DNA of 64,000 nucleotides, from the NCBI GenBank assembly GCA_963931925.1, contig OZ007569.1:6234507-6298506 (forward strand), given 5' to 3'. The stretch comes from Onchidella celtica (lineage: Eukaryota > Mollusca > Gastropoda > Systellommatophora > Onchidiidae). The notes under the pieces were generated by a model. That model worked only from the letters and a program-made list of their open reading frames with translations, did no database searches and had not been told where the DNA came from. A program made the position numbers and the translations under genes. This document shows, in pieces, positions 23,381 through 38,300 of the stretch. Positions within the stretch are counted from its first letter, which is position 1; each line of letters opens with the position of its first letter.

Positions 23381-26300
23381 CTAGCTACTCTGTTTACGCA
23401 CATGAGCAAGATGAGCTAGGTAGGTTCTAGGGGGTAACACAGGCCTTTCCTCATGATTCTCATTGCCATTCATGTCCATGGGATTGAGAGGAAAGCTACG
23501 TTCTGAGCTGTGCCTCTCCAGATTTTGCCGGGGAAGTGTGCTGGCGGAGAAAACAGCAGCGGTGCCTATGGAATTGCGAGGATGTGATACACTCAAGGAC
23601 CGTGCCAAGGTAGAGTGGTTGATATTATGTAAAGGCATGGAGTCCCGTCGAGGGGGCACAGGAGGTGGCCTATCACTGTCTACGCGGGGTGGGGGTGTTG
23701 GTGGAGGCTCTGGCAGGGCGGCAGAGTTTCCTCGACGTGGAGGAAGGGGTGGAGGTGTACGTCTGACTTCGAAGTCATCGTATACATTTGATGCACTGGG
23801 AAAATGCATCAAGCTAGACTGGCTTGGACTGGAGCTGGGCTCTGAGGAAACCAAAGTAGTGTTACTTTAGTATGAAACATGGGTCACCTGGCCAGCAGGA
23901 AATCATATCAACTTATTACGACAATAGTTACTGCCTATAAAAATGAAACACAAAGTCTTTCACATTACAAAATACAACAAACAATGTAAAATTCTCCACA
24001 ATGAGGTTTTGCACCTAGACTTTTAACCTTTCTACTTCCTTGGGTGAATTTTCATACAGACATTCTTTGTTTACGGTTGACCAAGAGTCTATTCTGATTG
24101 ATCTGTCTGGAGCTAGGATTTAAAAATTATCTCCTTTTTTCCATTTTGTTCCACTATAATAGTGAACTTTATTCCACTGTCTCTGAACTAAGCTTCAATG
24201 TTAACACTGGCTGTGGTCTACGCAGAGATTAAAACTGGATGTGAAATGACTTTGGCTTCCCCTGACCAATTTACACTTTACTACCAATCTGTTCCAAAGG
24301 TACATAAAAAAAAAGTCCTTCGGTCAGTGAGTAAAATTTAGAAACAGTGAATTTATATACACTGTGGTGGACATTTGATTAGATACAATATTCAGATATG
24401 TTTTAATGAATGTTTCCATAACGTTACCTGGAGAATTAACAAATACACTGTTGGCACTACTACCCATGGCTGAGGGGCTTTGTGGTTTGTTGGGGGACGT
24501 TGGAGTCACACACACTGACTGGGAAGAGTCATCCTCCTCTGACATTTTCGGTAAAGAGGGTGGGATGGCACTGTTCTTGGTATTACTTCCATGGCGATTG
24601 GCACTAGGCTTTATGCCTGGTGACTTCAGAGAGTACTCTGGAAAACGCTTGGTCTGAGGATGGGAAGTTTTGAGTTTCATACTTGATCATGGCTACACTG
24701 TGTCAACAGGCTTTACAAACAAGGCCTGGGTGCTATAATATGAAGATGCTTAGCTGACAATAGAGGTCCCACCATTGAAATGACAACATTTCTATACAAA
24801 CATGAACGAGTTGCAAAACTTATGCTAAGAACTAATGCTGCACAACCATATAACCTTGAGACAGGCAGTTTTCACCTATGTTCCTTAAAACTAGTGGAGT
24901 TTGTAATGGACAAATAAAATTGTGAATACATATTTGTATTGTGCTCAAAGAACACAATTTTTGAAGGTAAGGTTTATGTTTCCCAATTTTATAACCTTAA
25001 GCTACTAGCTTTTCCTATCTGTATTTTCTAGAAAAGGTTTTTCTTTTGTATTATCTTTCAGTAGTTTGGCAAGTCTTGTGGCAGTCTAGTAGGTATTCTG
25101 AGTGCTGTTTTATCACAGAGTATAAAATAATGCGAATAAAGATGCAGAGGAAAGCAAATGTTTTTGTAAGCCCAAGTGCTGGCTGGACTATTCTGCTTGT
25201 ATATGCTTTGTCCAGCAGTGCTGGTAAAAAGTGTATTGGTTGTCATTTGGTCGGTGTTTACTAAAATAGTTTATGTTGTTTGTCCAAACAGGTACAAAGC
25301 ATTATCCTGTCTGATAGTCATTTGTGGCCGTACTGTAAGAAAGCAGAATGACCCATTTCCACTTTGAATCTTCGTGCTTAAGTTTCTATGAAGCTTACAC
25401 ACATGTAGATAGCATGCGCTTTATTTAAAGCCCAGTTTTAATCTGGGGTTGAATGAAGAAAAAACATTCCGTTACAAGGCTTTGAAAAGAGAAACATGCA
25501 CAACCCAACCAGGCAAACGGCACTCAGGCCCTAGATGTAAACACCGGATGTGGCAATGCATTACCCCTTTTTCCCAGTACAGCTGGAAAAAAGTAAGCAT
25601 TTTTTTAAGGCATTGGCCGGACAAAAGATATTTATAATTATAAATATTTCCCCATAAGAGATAAACCAAAATGAGTAACATGTGTAAGTCTAACAAGAAA
25701 AAGCTCCTGTCCCACATCTGACTGTAACTTACATGTCTTGGCAGTTTCCCATCACGTGGTTCAATCTCTAATGATGTGTTATATAAGTAGTCTTCCAACT
25801 CTTTTTCTGTCATACTCCTTTCCTTCAAAGGGTCCAGGGCAGCAAAATACTCCTGTTGAGGGATACAGTATCCTTTACACTCAGAAACCATCAATCTATA
25901 AAGCTATCGTTTCCACAAGAAATGTTTTTTTTTTTTTAACAGTATTGGGAATAACAGGCATTTCATCAAAGGGGCTGATATGCTGAAAGTTGACACTGCC
26001 AGGCATATGGTTATTCTCAGATATAACATGTTTACACGCAGCAGAAATTAATTGACCACCCCCATTTTCTACATATTTACATTCATGAAGTCTATAATAT
26101 TCTGTGCTAACTTAACAAGGAATGAGAACAAGTGTCAATAGTGGTAACATTAAAATATTATAATGAGTGCAAAACTTAATTTTTTTACATATAAAAAAAA
26201 AAGTGCCTACTCTGACTGAGTTTTCTGGATTTAGACAGTAGGGCTGGTTCTGATATTGCTGAATTTCTCCAGTGATCTCCGCCACTTTTCTTCTTTTACT

Positions 26301-29300
26301 GAAGTTGATGATGCCTTCGGGAGCATTGGCAACAAAGTCTGGATTGCCTTCCTCTGTCTTTAGGATGTTGGTAAGGTACATGCCTGGTTTCAATGAAAAA
26401 CAAGAATTCATGTCAAAGCATTGTGGAAGGCAACAGAACAAGATTAATTATATCTCACATTCAAGCATGCACACACAATAAACCATAAACGACTGTTCTT
26501 GACAGACGTTCACCATAACCAATGTTTTTAAATCAATGTTTCATTCAAATCTGTCACTTATTTAAGCTGAGAGCAGAGAGAAAGAAAGAGAGAGAAAAAG
26601 AAAAAGAAAGACAGAGAGAGAGAGAGAGAGGAGAGGAAAGAGGGTGGGGGCTTGACATAGAGGGAGAGGAGATGGACAGAAAGAGAGCGGGGAGAGCAGA
26701 GAGACAAAGACACACAGAGAAACAAAGGGGGAAAGATGGAGCAAGTTAGAGTTAGAGCCAGACAGGAAAGATAAAGCTAAAAGCACTCACCAAGGAATGG
26801 AACACAAGGTGGATTGATTGACCTCAGTTTTTCTGTGTATTTCTTGAAATGATCATTATTGAGTTCAGATGCTTCTTCCAAAGCTTTCTGGTATTTATGT
26901 GGCAACTCCTGCAGAGTGGAATAAACAAAACAAAATATTTGAAAATAAACAAAACCATCCAGTGGATACATCTGGCTGAGATGTCTTATCCTTCTCTCCT
27001 CTCCTTCTCATGTAAAACAACAAAATTCTAAAAAAAATAGGCTATTGATCCGAACAGATCCAAGGTTGACAAAATAATACATAATAGGAAAATGGACAAT
27101 AGCTCAACAGCTACCTTCATAAAAAAAAAAGAGACTGTTGATCCGAATAGGTTCAAGGTTGAATAAATAATACCTAATAGGAAAATGGACAATAACTCAA
27201 TGGCTACCTTCATCGCATACTATGCTACCATATTTGCAGGTTTGCAGATATGACATTGGAAGTTTCATAATTTGACCCCAATAGCAAACATATGATTTGA
27301 GTATTTCCCAGGCGTTATTGCTGCCATTTTGCTTTCCAATGATACCGGAAAGAACTCTCTCGTGCGAGATTTTACGTGAATTTTTATTTTAATACAAACC
27401 TAGCAGACATTTTATTTGGGCATTTTCTCACTAAACAAACAAAGCACTGCAATTTTGAGTGCTTTGCTTAATCTTTTCCATTGTTTAGACAAGGAGCATG
27501 TCAACTTTCAATATTCTCAAAAGTGATTTTTTTAAAACCCTTTTTTTGGCTTCATTCACACCTTCACAGATCCACGACAACAAGAGATATACACTTTTTA
27601 ATGCTAAATATTAAATCTACATTCAACTCTGAACATGTGCTCCAAAGCTGTAATAATTCCATTCAATCATAAATAAAAAAGTTGTGCATTTTTAAAATAC
27701 CCTAATTTTTCCCAGAACCCGGGATATGATTTGTGCTTCCACACCCGTTGTCAGTGAGATAAACAGTCATCGAAAACCAACTCATGAGGGGAAAAAACAT
27801 GTTTTTTATACGTATGACCACAGTATGATCAAGGATCAACTGGGTTAACGCAGCATTTGTCAATGAGGTGCCTACAGTTTTGGACACACAAAAAAAAGCT
27901 GACAATCTCATTTCATCAAGAAAGAGAAACATGCCAAATATTCATGCCTTGTCCTACAACTGCTCACCTTTTTGGTGTGCTCCAATCGATACACAGATGC
28001 TGAGTTGAGAGCTCCAATAATTTCCAGCACCCCATTGAAGTTGTTGAGCTCTTGAAAGACCAGCATGATTTCTATGATTCTTGATACCACTGCAACACGC
28101 TCCTCAAGATTCGGGGTCTCAACAATGAATAACTCCAACCAGTAGGTAAACTAAAGGTCAAGAAGATTTTTAAAAAAAGGATTGTAGAAACATTAAAGAA
28201 ATGTATATGTGTAGTGGTCTGCGATAATTGGGAATGTCTCCAAAATTTTTGATTTTGACTTTTTGGTATGTTTGGTAAGAGGAGGTGTTTCTGGTGCTGT
28301 TGCTTTTTAAAGTTTTGATTTGTCATTTCTAGAAGCTGAGATATAGACATCTGAAGTGACAAAACACAAAAAAGCAAAAAATTGAGAAAATCTCGTCTCT
28401 GCGTTGAGATAGATCTAGATACAAATCGTCTTGTTCTTCACCTGACTCTTCCTCTTCTTCACTCTCCTCATCCCTCTCATTAAAGTAATCAGTGATTACA
28501 TCTCTCACAAAGTCCTCTGAAGCTAAGCCAGACATCCCAAAGTCTGCAAGACTGCTTAGATCTAGCAATTTCTTGCTCTTTTGTAGCATCCGCTTTCTTG
28601 TTTACTTTGACTCGTAGCACAGGTCACCAACAGTTTTTTGACAGATAAAACGTGAACTTTAAAGAATTATACCACTTCAAAACTGCTGATGCTCTAAATT
28701 AAGATAATAATTAACATTTATTATGATGTAGGTGTATTTGTTCATTGGAAGAAATATTAAGGGGAAAAAATCAAGGAAAATCTGGAAGTGAAGGAAGCAG
28801 GAGTGAACAAACGGAACTACTTTAAATGTTAGATGCGCAGAAGCTTTGGGCAGCAGATATTCATGCGCACTCTCCACCATTGAAATCAGCAGAAAAAAAC
28901 ACGGAAATAGGTATGTAACATGTATAGGTTCTTAAAATAGACCCATGAGAAAAAAAGAGTCCAAAGTACCTCACCTGATATCGCTCAATTTTTGACAATT
29001 CTTGGCATTTTTGTCCATTTTGGAAAGTGACACAGGTTATAAAAAAATCAAAATAAAATATTTCTAGATGTTTTTCGGACATAAGCTTTCGTAATTATAT
29101 TTTTAAGATGTCCGGGAATCCTCCAAAGCCTGAATCTCAATTTTGACCTTGGGTGACCCCAGCACCTATTTTAGCCTATATCTCGGTTCTTGAGTTGCCG
29201 ACACATTCCCAATTTTCGCAGACCGCTACACATATATATAGCACTGGACTTAAGCTATCTTCCAAATAGTAATGAAAGTAGTAAAGACTTTACAATCACA

Positions 29301-32300
29301 GCTGACTAATCTCATTCAATGGCAGACAAATCTTCATCCAATCAAAATCAATTGGCATAAGGAAGAAAAAATATGTCATATTTATATAACAATGACTTTT
29401 TCTTTGCAGAAATAAATAATCAGTTTTCATAGAATAAACTGAAAATTTTAAATCCTGAATTGCAAGTGTGAAGAAGCTATGAGCAAACCACACCTTAAGC
29501 TTCTACAGCTCAAACCCCAATGATCATGTTAAAAAACAACAAACAAACAAAAATGAAACAAGCAAATGTGACTAAAAATAGACACTTAAAAGATAAAAAA
29601 AAATGCAATTTTAATATTTAAACTGAAAATTATTTAATGATAAATTCAAACCTGTTCCAAACTGTCAGGGGGAAGAGAAGGAGGAGAAGGAGAGGAAGAA
29701 GAAGAAGAGGGGCCTTGGACATCAGATCAAGTTCTTCGGATATCATACACAGGGCACAACAGGCTTGAAAGACATTGAGTTCATAGTTTTTTTATTGCAC
29801 ATGACAATACAAGGATCAGCTGATGGCATATGACCTATAAATCCAGTTCAGTTCACTCACATTGGTAGAGAAGTGTATCATTTTGAGCAAATTGGGAGCG
29901 GTTTGTTGCTTGTCCTTCTTCATCCATGGCATGCCAACCAGCTCAGATGGTTTGACAGCACGATACATGTCAAATTCTAACAAAGTCACTTGACGAGCAA
30001 TCTCGATTGGATGAAGCTGTATCAAAAATGCAAAGGAAACAGTCACTCTATGTGACAAACCGATAACAAAATATATCTTTTACTCCCACAAGCAGACAAA
30101 AATGTTTTAAAAAGAGGATCCACTGGTAAAATTCTACGTACATAAAAACTGGTCTTAAGATTTGTACAGTCAAACTCTTAAACTTAACTTATCACTCTGT
30201 GCTCAGATGAAAATTTTAAGTGTTGCTTACAGATCTGAAACTGACCCATCTGAGCATCGAGCAAGTAGTCTTTTTCATATGAGGAATATTTATATACTTA
30301 AAATCTGCCGTGCTGTAAATTGAGAAAAATAGACAAGAACTATTCACTGTCTTTCTCTGTTCTGATATTATTTGATATCATACCATTTACCATTTTGCAA
30401 TGGTACTGTTAATATTATAATGAGATAATATTATGGGAAGTTATTTTTGACCATACTCTCACTGTACTTACCGTAACCAGGTTAAACTCCTCTCGCTTAC
30501 GAGTCAGATGCCATTCTATTTTGGGTGGATGTTCTTGATATGTGAACTCTCGTTCTGTATTGGAACTGTCCATCTGTCAAGTGAATCAAATAATATTTTT
30601 TTTACCATTTATTTTTTCCATGATGGAGCTTTCTATTTGTTAAACAAACAGCATTACATGATTTATTGTGACTAGGTTTCCATCTATCTTAATTTCAATT
30701 TTGAAATTTAAAAAGGAGACACAAATAAGTAAGTAAAGGTTGGCATGCAAATGGAAATAGACCTAGTGATTCAAAATGCACCTCTTCAAATGTCTAATAC
30801 CGTTCCTGTGTTGAAGACAGCCGTCAAAACCACTGGCTCCTTCACACCTCTAAAAACAGTATGCACACAGCTGGCACACTGATCATGGGCACTGCATGAA
30901 AAGAGTGCTTGGTGTAATGATAAATTATCAATAAGATTTTGTTACAGTGGCACCACAAAAAAATGGCCAGTTTTCCTAAAATGATTGATGTTATAATTGC
31001 AAAGTAAGTTACTACATTCAAACCTAGAGTGACAACTGAACAGTGAACAAAACTCAATATTTTCTCTATTCAGCTTTGTGAAACATTAACAAGGTACTGC
31101 TTACATTTTCCACCCTTTCTCCGACAGGCAAGGTGCTTATAGCTTGTGAATGCGGAATGCCCCAGTGGTCCCATCTTATCATATCTAGCATCTTAGATCC
31201 AAACTTAGGCAAGATGTTTCATGTAATGCAAAAAATTAACTCAAAACACCCCCACTTCCCTTTCTCATTTTCACTCTCCATCTCTGAACTAAGAGAGATA
31301 AGTCTAATTTACCACTAATTTCTTAAAAAAAAAAAAATATTTGGGCTATTAAATATTTTACATTTTCATGAAACAAAAAGCTAAAAATAGAGAAATGAAT
31401 AAACTTTCCAACCATATATTGCATGTCTTAGTGGTAGGAGTAGGGGTAGGTATGGCTTCAGTGTACTGTCTTTGTCACTGTTAGAACTGGGACTAGCTCT
31501 AGATCTAGACTCGGACAGCTTTTTCTTTTTGCTGTATTTTGTCTAGAGCTTGACTGGGGACCTTTCTCTACTTCTTCTGGTGAAGATCTGCCATCTAATT
31601 CTATGTCAGACTCATCATTATCATCTGAATCTGCACCTTGATGCAGAGATTGTAAGAAATGGAAAGCCATATCACATTTGTTTTGTCTGGTAAACAACTG
31701 TGCTTTCGCTTTGTTTTGTTTGGTTTGCAACTCTTCAACGGAAAGGGATATCAACATCCGGTTTTCAGCATAAGACCACATAGTGTCTATATTATTACAA
31801 GTCTTGCAAAGAAAAAAAGTGGCAAGATTTCAGGCCAGGGTTCTTTGTAAACATCCACCGCTGCCATTTCACATCGTATCGCATTGGGGTGTCTGGTGCG
31901 GCCTTTTCCCTATCGCAACAGGGTGTTATGAGTTTAAAAAAAAAGAACGCTGAGACAAATTTACTTACTTTCCGTGTTATACTTTTGGAAATGAAATCAG
32001 CCATTTTGCGCATTGCTTTGCCCTTGATAGATCTCAGGAATTCATTGAGTCTGTCCAGCAGCTCCGGATCCCTCTCAAAGTCGTAGAAGTGGCTGTCTAC
32101 CCAGTGACGAAATACATTCACCACCCTGTCAAACACAACATTGATGTTACAACCATGTCTGACAGTCATGCTTAAATATAGATCTAACTATAATATAAAT
32201 TGATGTGCAGACCTTTCTCACAATGTAAGTGATTTACTAGGGTACTTCAGATGACTATGGGTTTAAGGGCTCAAGCTCAGAAGGCCACTGGATCAGAAAA

Positions 32301-35300
32301 GTGAAATAAATTCACATTACTATTTGTGAAGAGCACATCGTCAGTTATTGGAATACTTCATCCTTTACCGTTCATTACCTGAATTGTACTGGCTTCACAT
32401 ATTCATTGCGGAAACGCTTCAGATCTTCACGGATCTTCATGGCAGCGTTGTCATCAGGTGCAGAGGTTGTATCAAACTTAGGCTCAGGGATATCAAAGCT
32501 GTCAGGTTCATAAATTGAGAAAAAGCCTTGTTTAGAAAACACTAGTATGTTTCTAGAAGTTTCAAAACATATTTTAAAACCAACATTCAAAACAGTATAG
32601 AAAACAAATGGCCAAATTAATTAAGAACAGTCAGGCACATCCTTAGTCATGTACCTTCATAGTTTGTTTCACATTATGTCACAGAATCTGTGCTCCTGTG
32701 AAATTTTGAATTTTATTTCATCTTTCATGTGAAATTTCCGGGCCATATGGTTCATTCTCCCTAGAGTGGGCATGCTCTACCGCCATGTCAAAAATAGTGG
32801 CCATGAGAAATACGAGGTCTGGGATGCAGAGCAAAGCATAACAGTCTTCATCACCAATTTGTGAAACAAACCAACAGAATGTTTTCTTGCACAAGGAGCA
32901 CCAGGATGTTACCATTTCTACGTGGTTGACATTCTTCCTGTTAAATCTTAGATCATCTCAAATGGTGCTCAAAACATTTTAAAAAGTTCAATTAAATGAT
33001 TCCTTTATACTTTATACCCAGTTTAGATAAGCCACATATTTCAACACATCAGTATAACAGACATGAACATTACTGATATGAACAATAATTTAGCAATAAA
33101 TTTTTATTCTAGACAATCTCTTAACCTGTAATGTTAAGGAAAAAAAACTCCATATTCCAATCAAGGACAAATTCACTTTCCAACATCATTTTATGGAATG
33201 AAATATGTGCAATCACTTTGTCTGGGCTATAATTTGACTGTGGACTAATAATTTCTTTCGGTTATCACAATATGAAACTTGAAGAAAGGATAATGTATTG
33301 CAGAAGGCTACATGTTTATTGCATCTCTTGTACATTTTCTTTTTGGTGTATATGGTCGCTTTCCATATTATGGCAGAAATATTGAGATAAAAATATGGAA
33401 AACAAAACAGCAGCTGTACCGTTTGACCAGCAATTCTAGAAGCTCTCTCGGTGTGCAGAAAGACCGGTAGGTCTGGAGAAATGTGCGTAAGAAACGGGGA
33501 TCTGCATACATGTGGTATGTCAAGCGCTCCACAAGCTTGGTGAGTTTACCTCCCTGTAACAGAAATCGCAACATAGTGTTTATGTTTTTTGGAAATATTC
33601 CACCCATGATAGTCTTGTTTTAATTCAACCAATGAAAGATCCATTCAGATGAACATTTTTTATTTTCATGTACATCAGCAGTAATGTCCACCAACTAAAG
33701 AACTTTTCAGAATCTGAGTGTTGTTTCAGCGAGTCACATTTCGGTTCCGTCTTGAGCAGACATATTGTAAGATATTTGTTAAAAACAGACTAAACGTGTC
33801 AAAGAATTTAAAGCATCAACTTTTCAACAAAGTGATCCATACCTTTATAAGTGGACTCTCATAGGAAGATTCTTGATTTTCTTCAAATATAATGTTTGTG
33901 CTTGAATCCTCTATAGCAAACTCATAATTCTCTGGTGACGGCAATATCAAGGGATGATTTCTTTCTTCTTCCCTCAACTTGCTATCCAGGCTTCGCTCAA
34001 GCATGCTGAAAGTCAGTGGAACAAAGACCAATGTCAAGGACTATTCCTCTTGAAATGAAATTATACTGCTAGATTGTTATGAATATTTGCAATCATTTGC
34101 AATCAAATGTAGCCATTATTCAATTATGTCTCATGCAAAGCATCAAAACTATAATGCTGTGTGACAAGTTTTTCACTGAAGAAAAAACTCAAAAGAAAAC
34201 AATTTTAACACCATTTCTAACTGCTGATTACTGTAAGAGTGAATTATTGAACTGTAAACAAATAAGATGAGTAATTCAAACCTCCTTGTCTGCAACAAGA
34301 CAAAAGCAGCCATCCAGTTGGTCTTTTCCTCTGCACTTTTAGCTTGCAACACAATATTCATATGCTCTCGAGGATGAATTTCAAATGCATTCTTCACATC
34401 TGAAAGCAAAGTAATAGAACAAATATTTGACATTTTGTTACTGTGTAACAGAACTTAAGGAGAGAATCTATTACTAGTTGTATGTAACAAATGAACATTA
34501 AAAACTGCTGCTGGGTAAAAAGAAGAATTATCTTCCTAATCAAAATTCATCATCTCTGACACAATACAATGTCAAAAGAAAGGTTAATTAAATACGCTGT
34601 GATAACTGGGGCTGCATTATTGAAAAAAAAAAAGTATTTAAAAATGGAAACCATCACAATACAGTATTCACACAGTACAGGATAACATGGATGGTTGCAA
34701 ATTTGTCATGGGTAGTAAAACTAAACATTCCTTGTTGTCTTGACCAACGTTGTATCTATCACACACATCAAAAAGATTACCATATCTGAACATACCAACA
34801 AAAAGCACGCAAAAGAAATAATTATTTTAAAAACGCAATACCATCTGTGTCCTCTCTGTCCACAACTTCAATTTTGCGGATGAAGAATTTCTCCTTCAGT
34901 TTGTACTCATTTGCAGGCAGCATGGTTGATGTCCGCCGGGGGTTCGGCTTGCACAAGATGATTAAACCATCAAAGAGAAAGCAGTAACGTTCTGTATTTG
35001 TTCTCCTTGGTATCACTTTCGTTAATGGACCCTCTGAGGAATAAAAAAAGTGAATTAAATGAGCATATCTATAAAAAGTTTAAAAATGAACCTACTTCTT
35101 TCTCAAAACTGAACGTAAATTTATACATTAAGATAAAAATACAGCAATATCAGGACATCCCTGCAAATTTTCATTGTGAATAGGACCTACCCTTGTAATC
35201 AATGATAACATAACACAAGCCAGTCATCTGCCATTAATAATGGTGAAGAAGAAGGATGCTCAGATTTTTCTTCTTCTTTCCTTTCAGATAAAAAATATGA

Positions 35301-38300
35301 AAAGTGACCTTAATATTCCCGGAACATACATACATACATAATAAGAAGGATCACTACTGGTTAACTGCATGGGACTTTCAGTGAACCATAGTTAGCATGG
35401 AGCTAAACGTAGGTCAGTGTGGTAAACATTGACTGCTCCTGTATGTTCATTGGCAGAAAGAGCTTACCATCCCCATGTTAGTTTCAATCACCCCAAAAAT
35501 AGGAAAAAGAAAAAAAAAACAGTAAGTAGATCTTAACAATCTTTATTGTGCAGATGAGTCTTTCCTTATTCTCGTCTACTCCACAGACCTAGTTTTGCAA
35601 TTCAGCAGGATGTGATGGTTTTTCACAACATATTCTCATAATATTTGCATCTAGTTGATGTCCATGGGAAAAGTGTGCTGTTTAGTCTTTCCTTACCCAT
35701 GATAAATTCACTGCACATTTGCATGATATCTTTCCCATCCCAGCCATCAATGCTTTTCTGAATTTCGGTCATCTTTTGATGAATGGCTGATCTTGCGTGA
35801 GTGTGCATCCTGAGTGACAACTCCCTGCAATCATTCACAAGTCAGTCAGAAAGTAGCAAAAACAAAAAGTTGTATTTTGCAAAGTGTCAAGTTAGAAATA
35901 TAACAGAAATAATAGACTAAACACATGGGGAAAGTCTGTTTTGCCATTCACAAGACAAAGCATTACAGCTGAAACAGCAAAAAGAATTTGTCAGAGACTG
36001 AGATTCATCACTTAAATCCTGAAAATTTTCTCAATGGCCAACACAAATTCTGACACCGTCAATGATCCATAAAAACATAATTTAATGAAACTAGTATTTA
36101 ATAAACAATGTGAAATTCACTTTTCATCTTATTACTTTAAACCTTAATTCACTAAAACTATCACTGAAGAAGGATTTCAGTTAATTATCTCAAGGCCATC
36201 CAATAGATTCAACATCCCAAGCTCATCTGAATTGCTGTAATTTCACTTCAAGAAGAAAAAAAAAAGCTCACCAGTTTTTCCTCTTGGGAATGTTGCCCAG
36301 CTGTCTTTCCAGACGAGCTTTGAGTGCTTGCAGAAGGCCATCAGCTTGTGTTAAACATTCCCTATCCTCATCACTAGGACTGGAACCTATTAGTGCCTGG
36401 GAAGCAAATCGGTTAATTACAGTTGTAAACAGTCTACAACAAAGGGGCAGTCAATACAGTATGTACCTTGATTTTGGCGACTGTACATGTGGTGTTTGTC
36501 TATGATAAGGCCTCAATGTTCCAACACATGGCATGAAATGTTAAACTGTTAAATTAGATACATAGCCCATGCCTATATTTGTTTTTAATACAAGCTTATG
36601 ACTTACTTTGTTGTGATAAAAGTACAAAATGCTGATATTTTTATTTTTCATATCACCACAACTGACAGGCAAGTAAAACTATACCAATACCTGTATTCGT
36701 TAACAAAAAAAAAAAAGCCTAAACAAATGTTGCTTACCTTTACAATGTCAAAATACTGTAAACAATGGTACACAGGGCCCATGAGTAGTTTTGGCAAGAC
36801 ATACTTGAATGCCTCCCGAAATCCATTTCCGGCTTGCTGTTGTGCAAAAATAAGGAACATTTTTATTTTAATCAAGGAAAGTGATATAGCAGCCAATCTT
36901 CAGAAGGCATGCATTTCATACCAGCATACAGTTTACAGCATGCTACCTATGCAAATTCATGTTTCTTGTAGTCACAGGTGCCTCATAATGAAATACTGTC
37001 ACATCTTCTGTCATGGGTTGTTCTTTTTTAATACTGACCTTGAGATACAAACAAATTTTCTGAACATTAGACTATGACTACTTGACCATTATGGGCTTTT
37101 TTTTTTTTTGGACACACTGCACGGCAAAATTGATATTAGAATTAGCCAGTATTAATCTGTAGGCTTCTTCTGATCTCCAGGCAGAAGGGTTGACATACCA
37201 TGTTCCCCTCCTGTTGCCCCATCCACCTTCCCACTTTGTCATACATGCTTTGGAGCTTGTAATCAATGCATCCAGGATGCACAAACTATTCCAGTGTCAC
37301 CTAATTATGGTAGCATTTTCATTATCTGGATTGTCTTTCTACTATGAGTACACGAGTGAGGCAATCAGTAATGTCACAACAGCCCAAGTTGACAAGTTTG
37401 TGCTAAATGATAGTCTGATTTTCACCTATTTAGACTGTTATGCCCACTATGAATTTCTGATAGGAGACTAGAAAAGTTATTGTTCCATCCTTCATTTTGC
37501 TCAATTTTCTCATCTTGGGTGGCTCTGACATTTTGCCGATTCTGTGCCGCCATCTCACATAATATTACAATATACATCACTGTGATTCTATTTACCTTCA
37601 AATGGTTTATCACATCCTCTCTCATCAGCAATGCATTCAGTCTGCCTTTACCCAGTGGCCCCATCATGTCTTTCACATAACGTTCGTAAACACTAAATTC
37701 CTCTCCCTGTTGGAAAGAAGATGGTACATAACATAATTGTTTTCATTATTTCATTCTTTTATGCTTTATCACATCATCCCTGGCCTGAATGCATGGAAAA
37801 TAAATTATCATCATGATATGCAAGTAAGTATCATATTCAATAAATAACAATAACATATTACAAAGTGCATGATTGTCAGTTCACACTGCTGCATATTTAC
37901 ATATGATTCGTGGTCTTGTCTGCTGATATACAATTCTTAAAAGAACCAAAGAGCGTCGGCAAATTCTCCACAACTGTACTTGGTCCAACAAATTACCATA
38001 AGAGATAACTGTAGTTTGTGATTTAAGAACGGATGTGTCTTGTTGTAGACAGTTCTTTTTATTTTATCTTTCCATAAGCAAAAAATAAATATTAAAAAAA
38101 ATAAAGGAATGAAGGAATTATGTGGCATTCAAACTACAGTTAAAAAATAGACTTGCCAGTGGTACCCCAGGGGGCCAAAAGTCATGTCCCTGAGTGATTG
38201 TCCAGTTTTCTTAAAGAAAGATCTAACAAAAGGAAATGTGCCGCCACCTCCCCCCCCCCCCCCCTTTTTCAAATACTCCAGTGTAGTGGTGGAAATGGCA

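Noticed and set aside
23463..23870. 135-codon plus-strand ORF
   Set aside because: It is the antisense shadow of the proline-rich last SOS exon.
36598..37077. 159-codon plus-strand ORF
   Set aside because: It overlaps SOS exon 36738-36836 in antisense and lacks any domain or codon bias. It is chance openness in AT-rich sequence.
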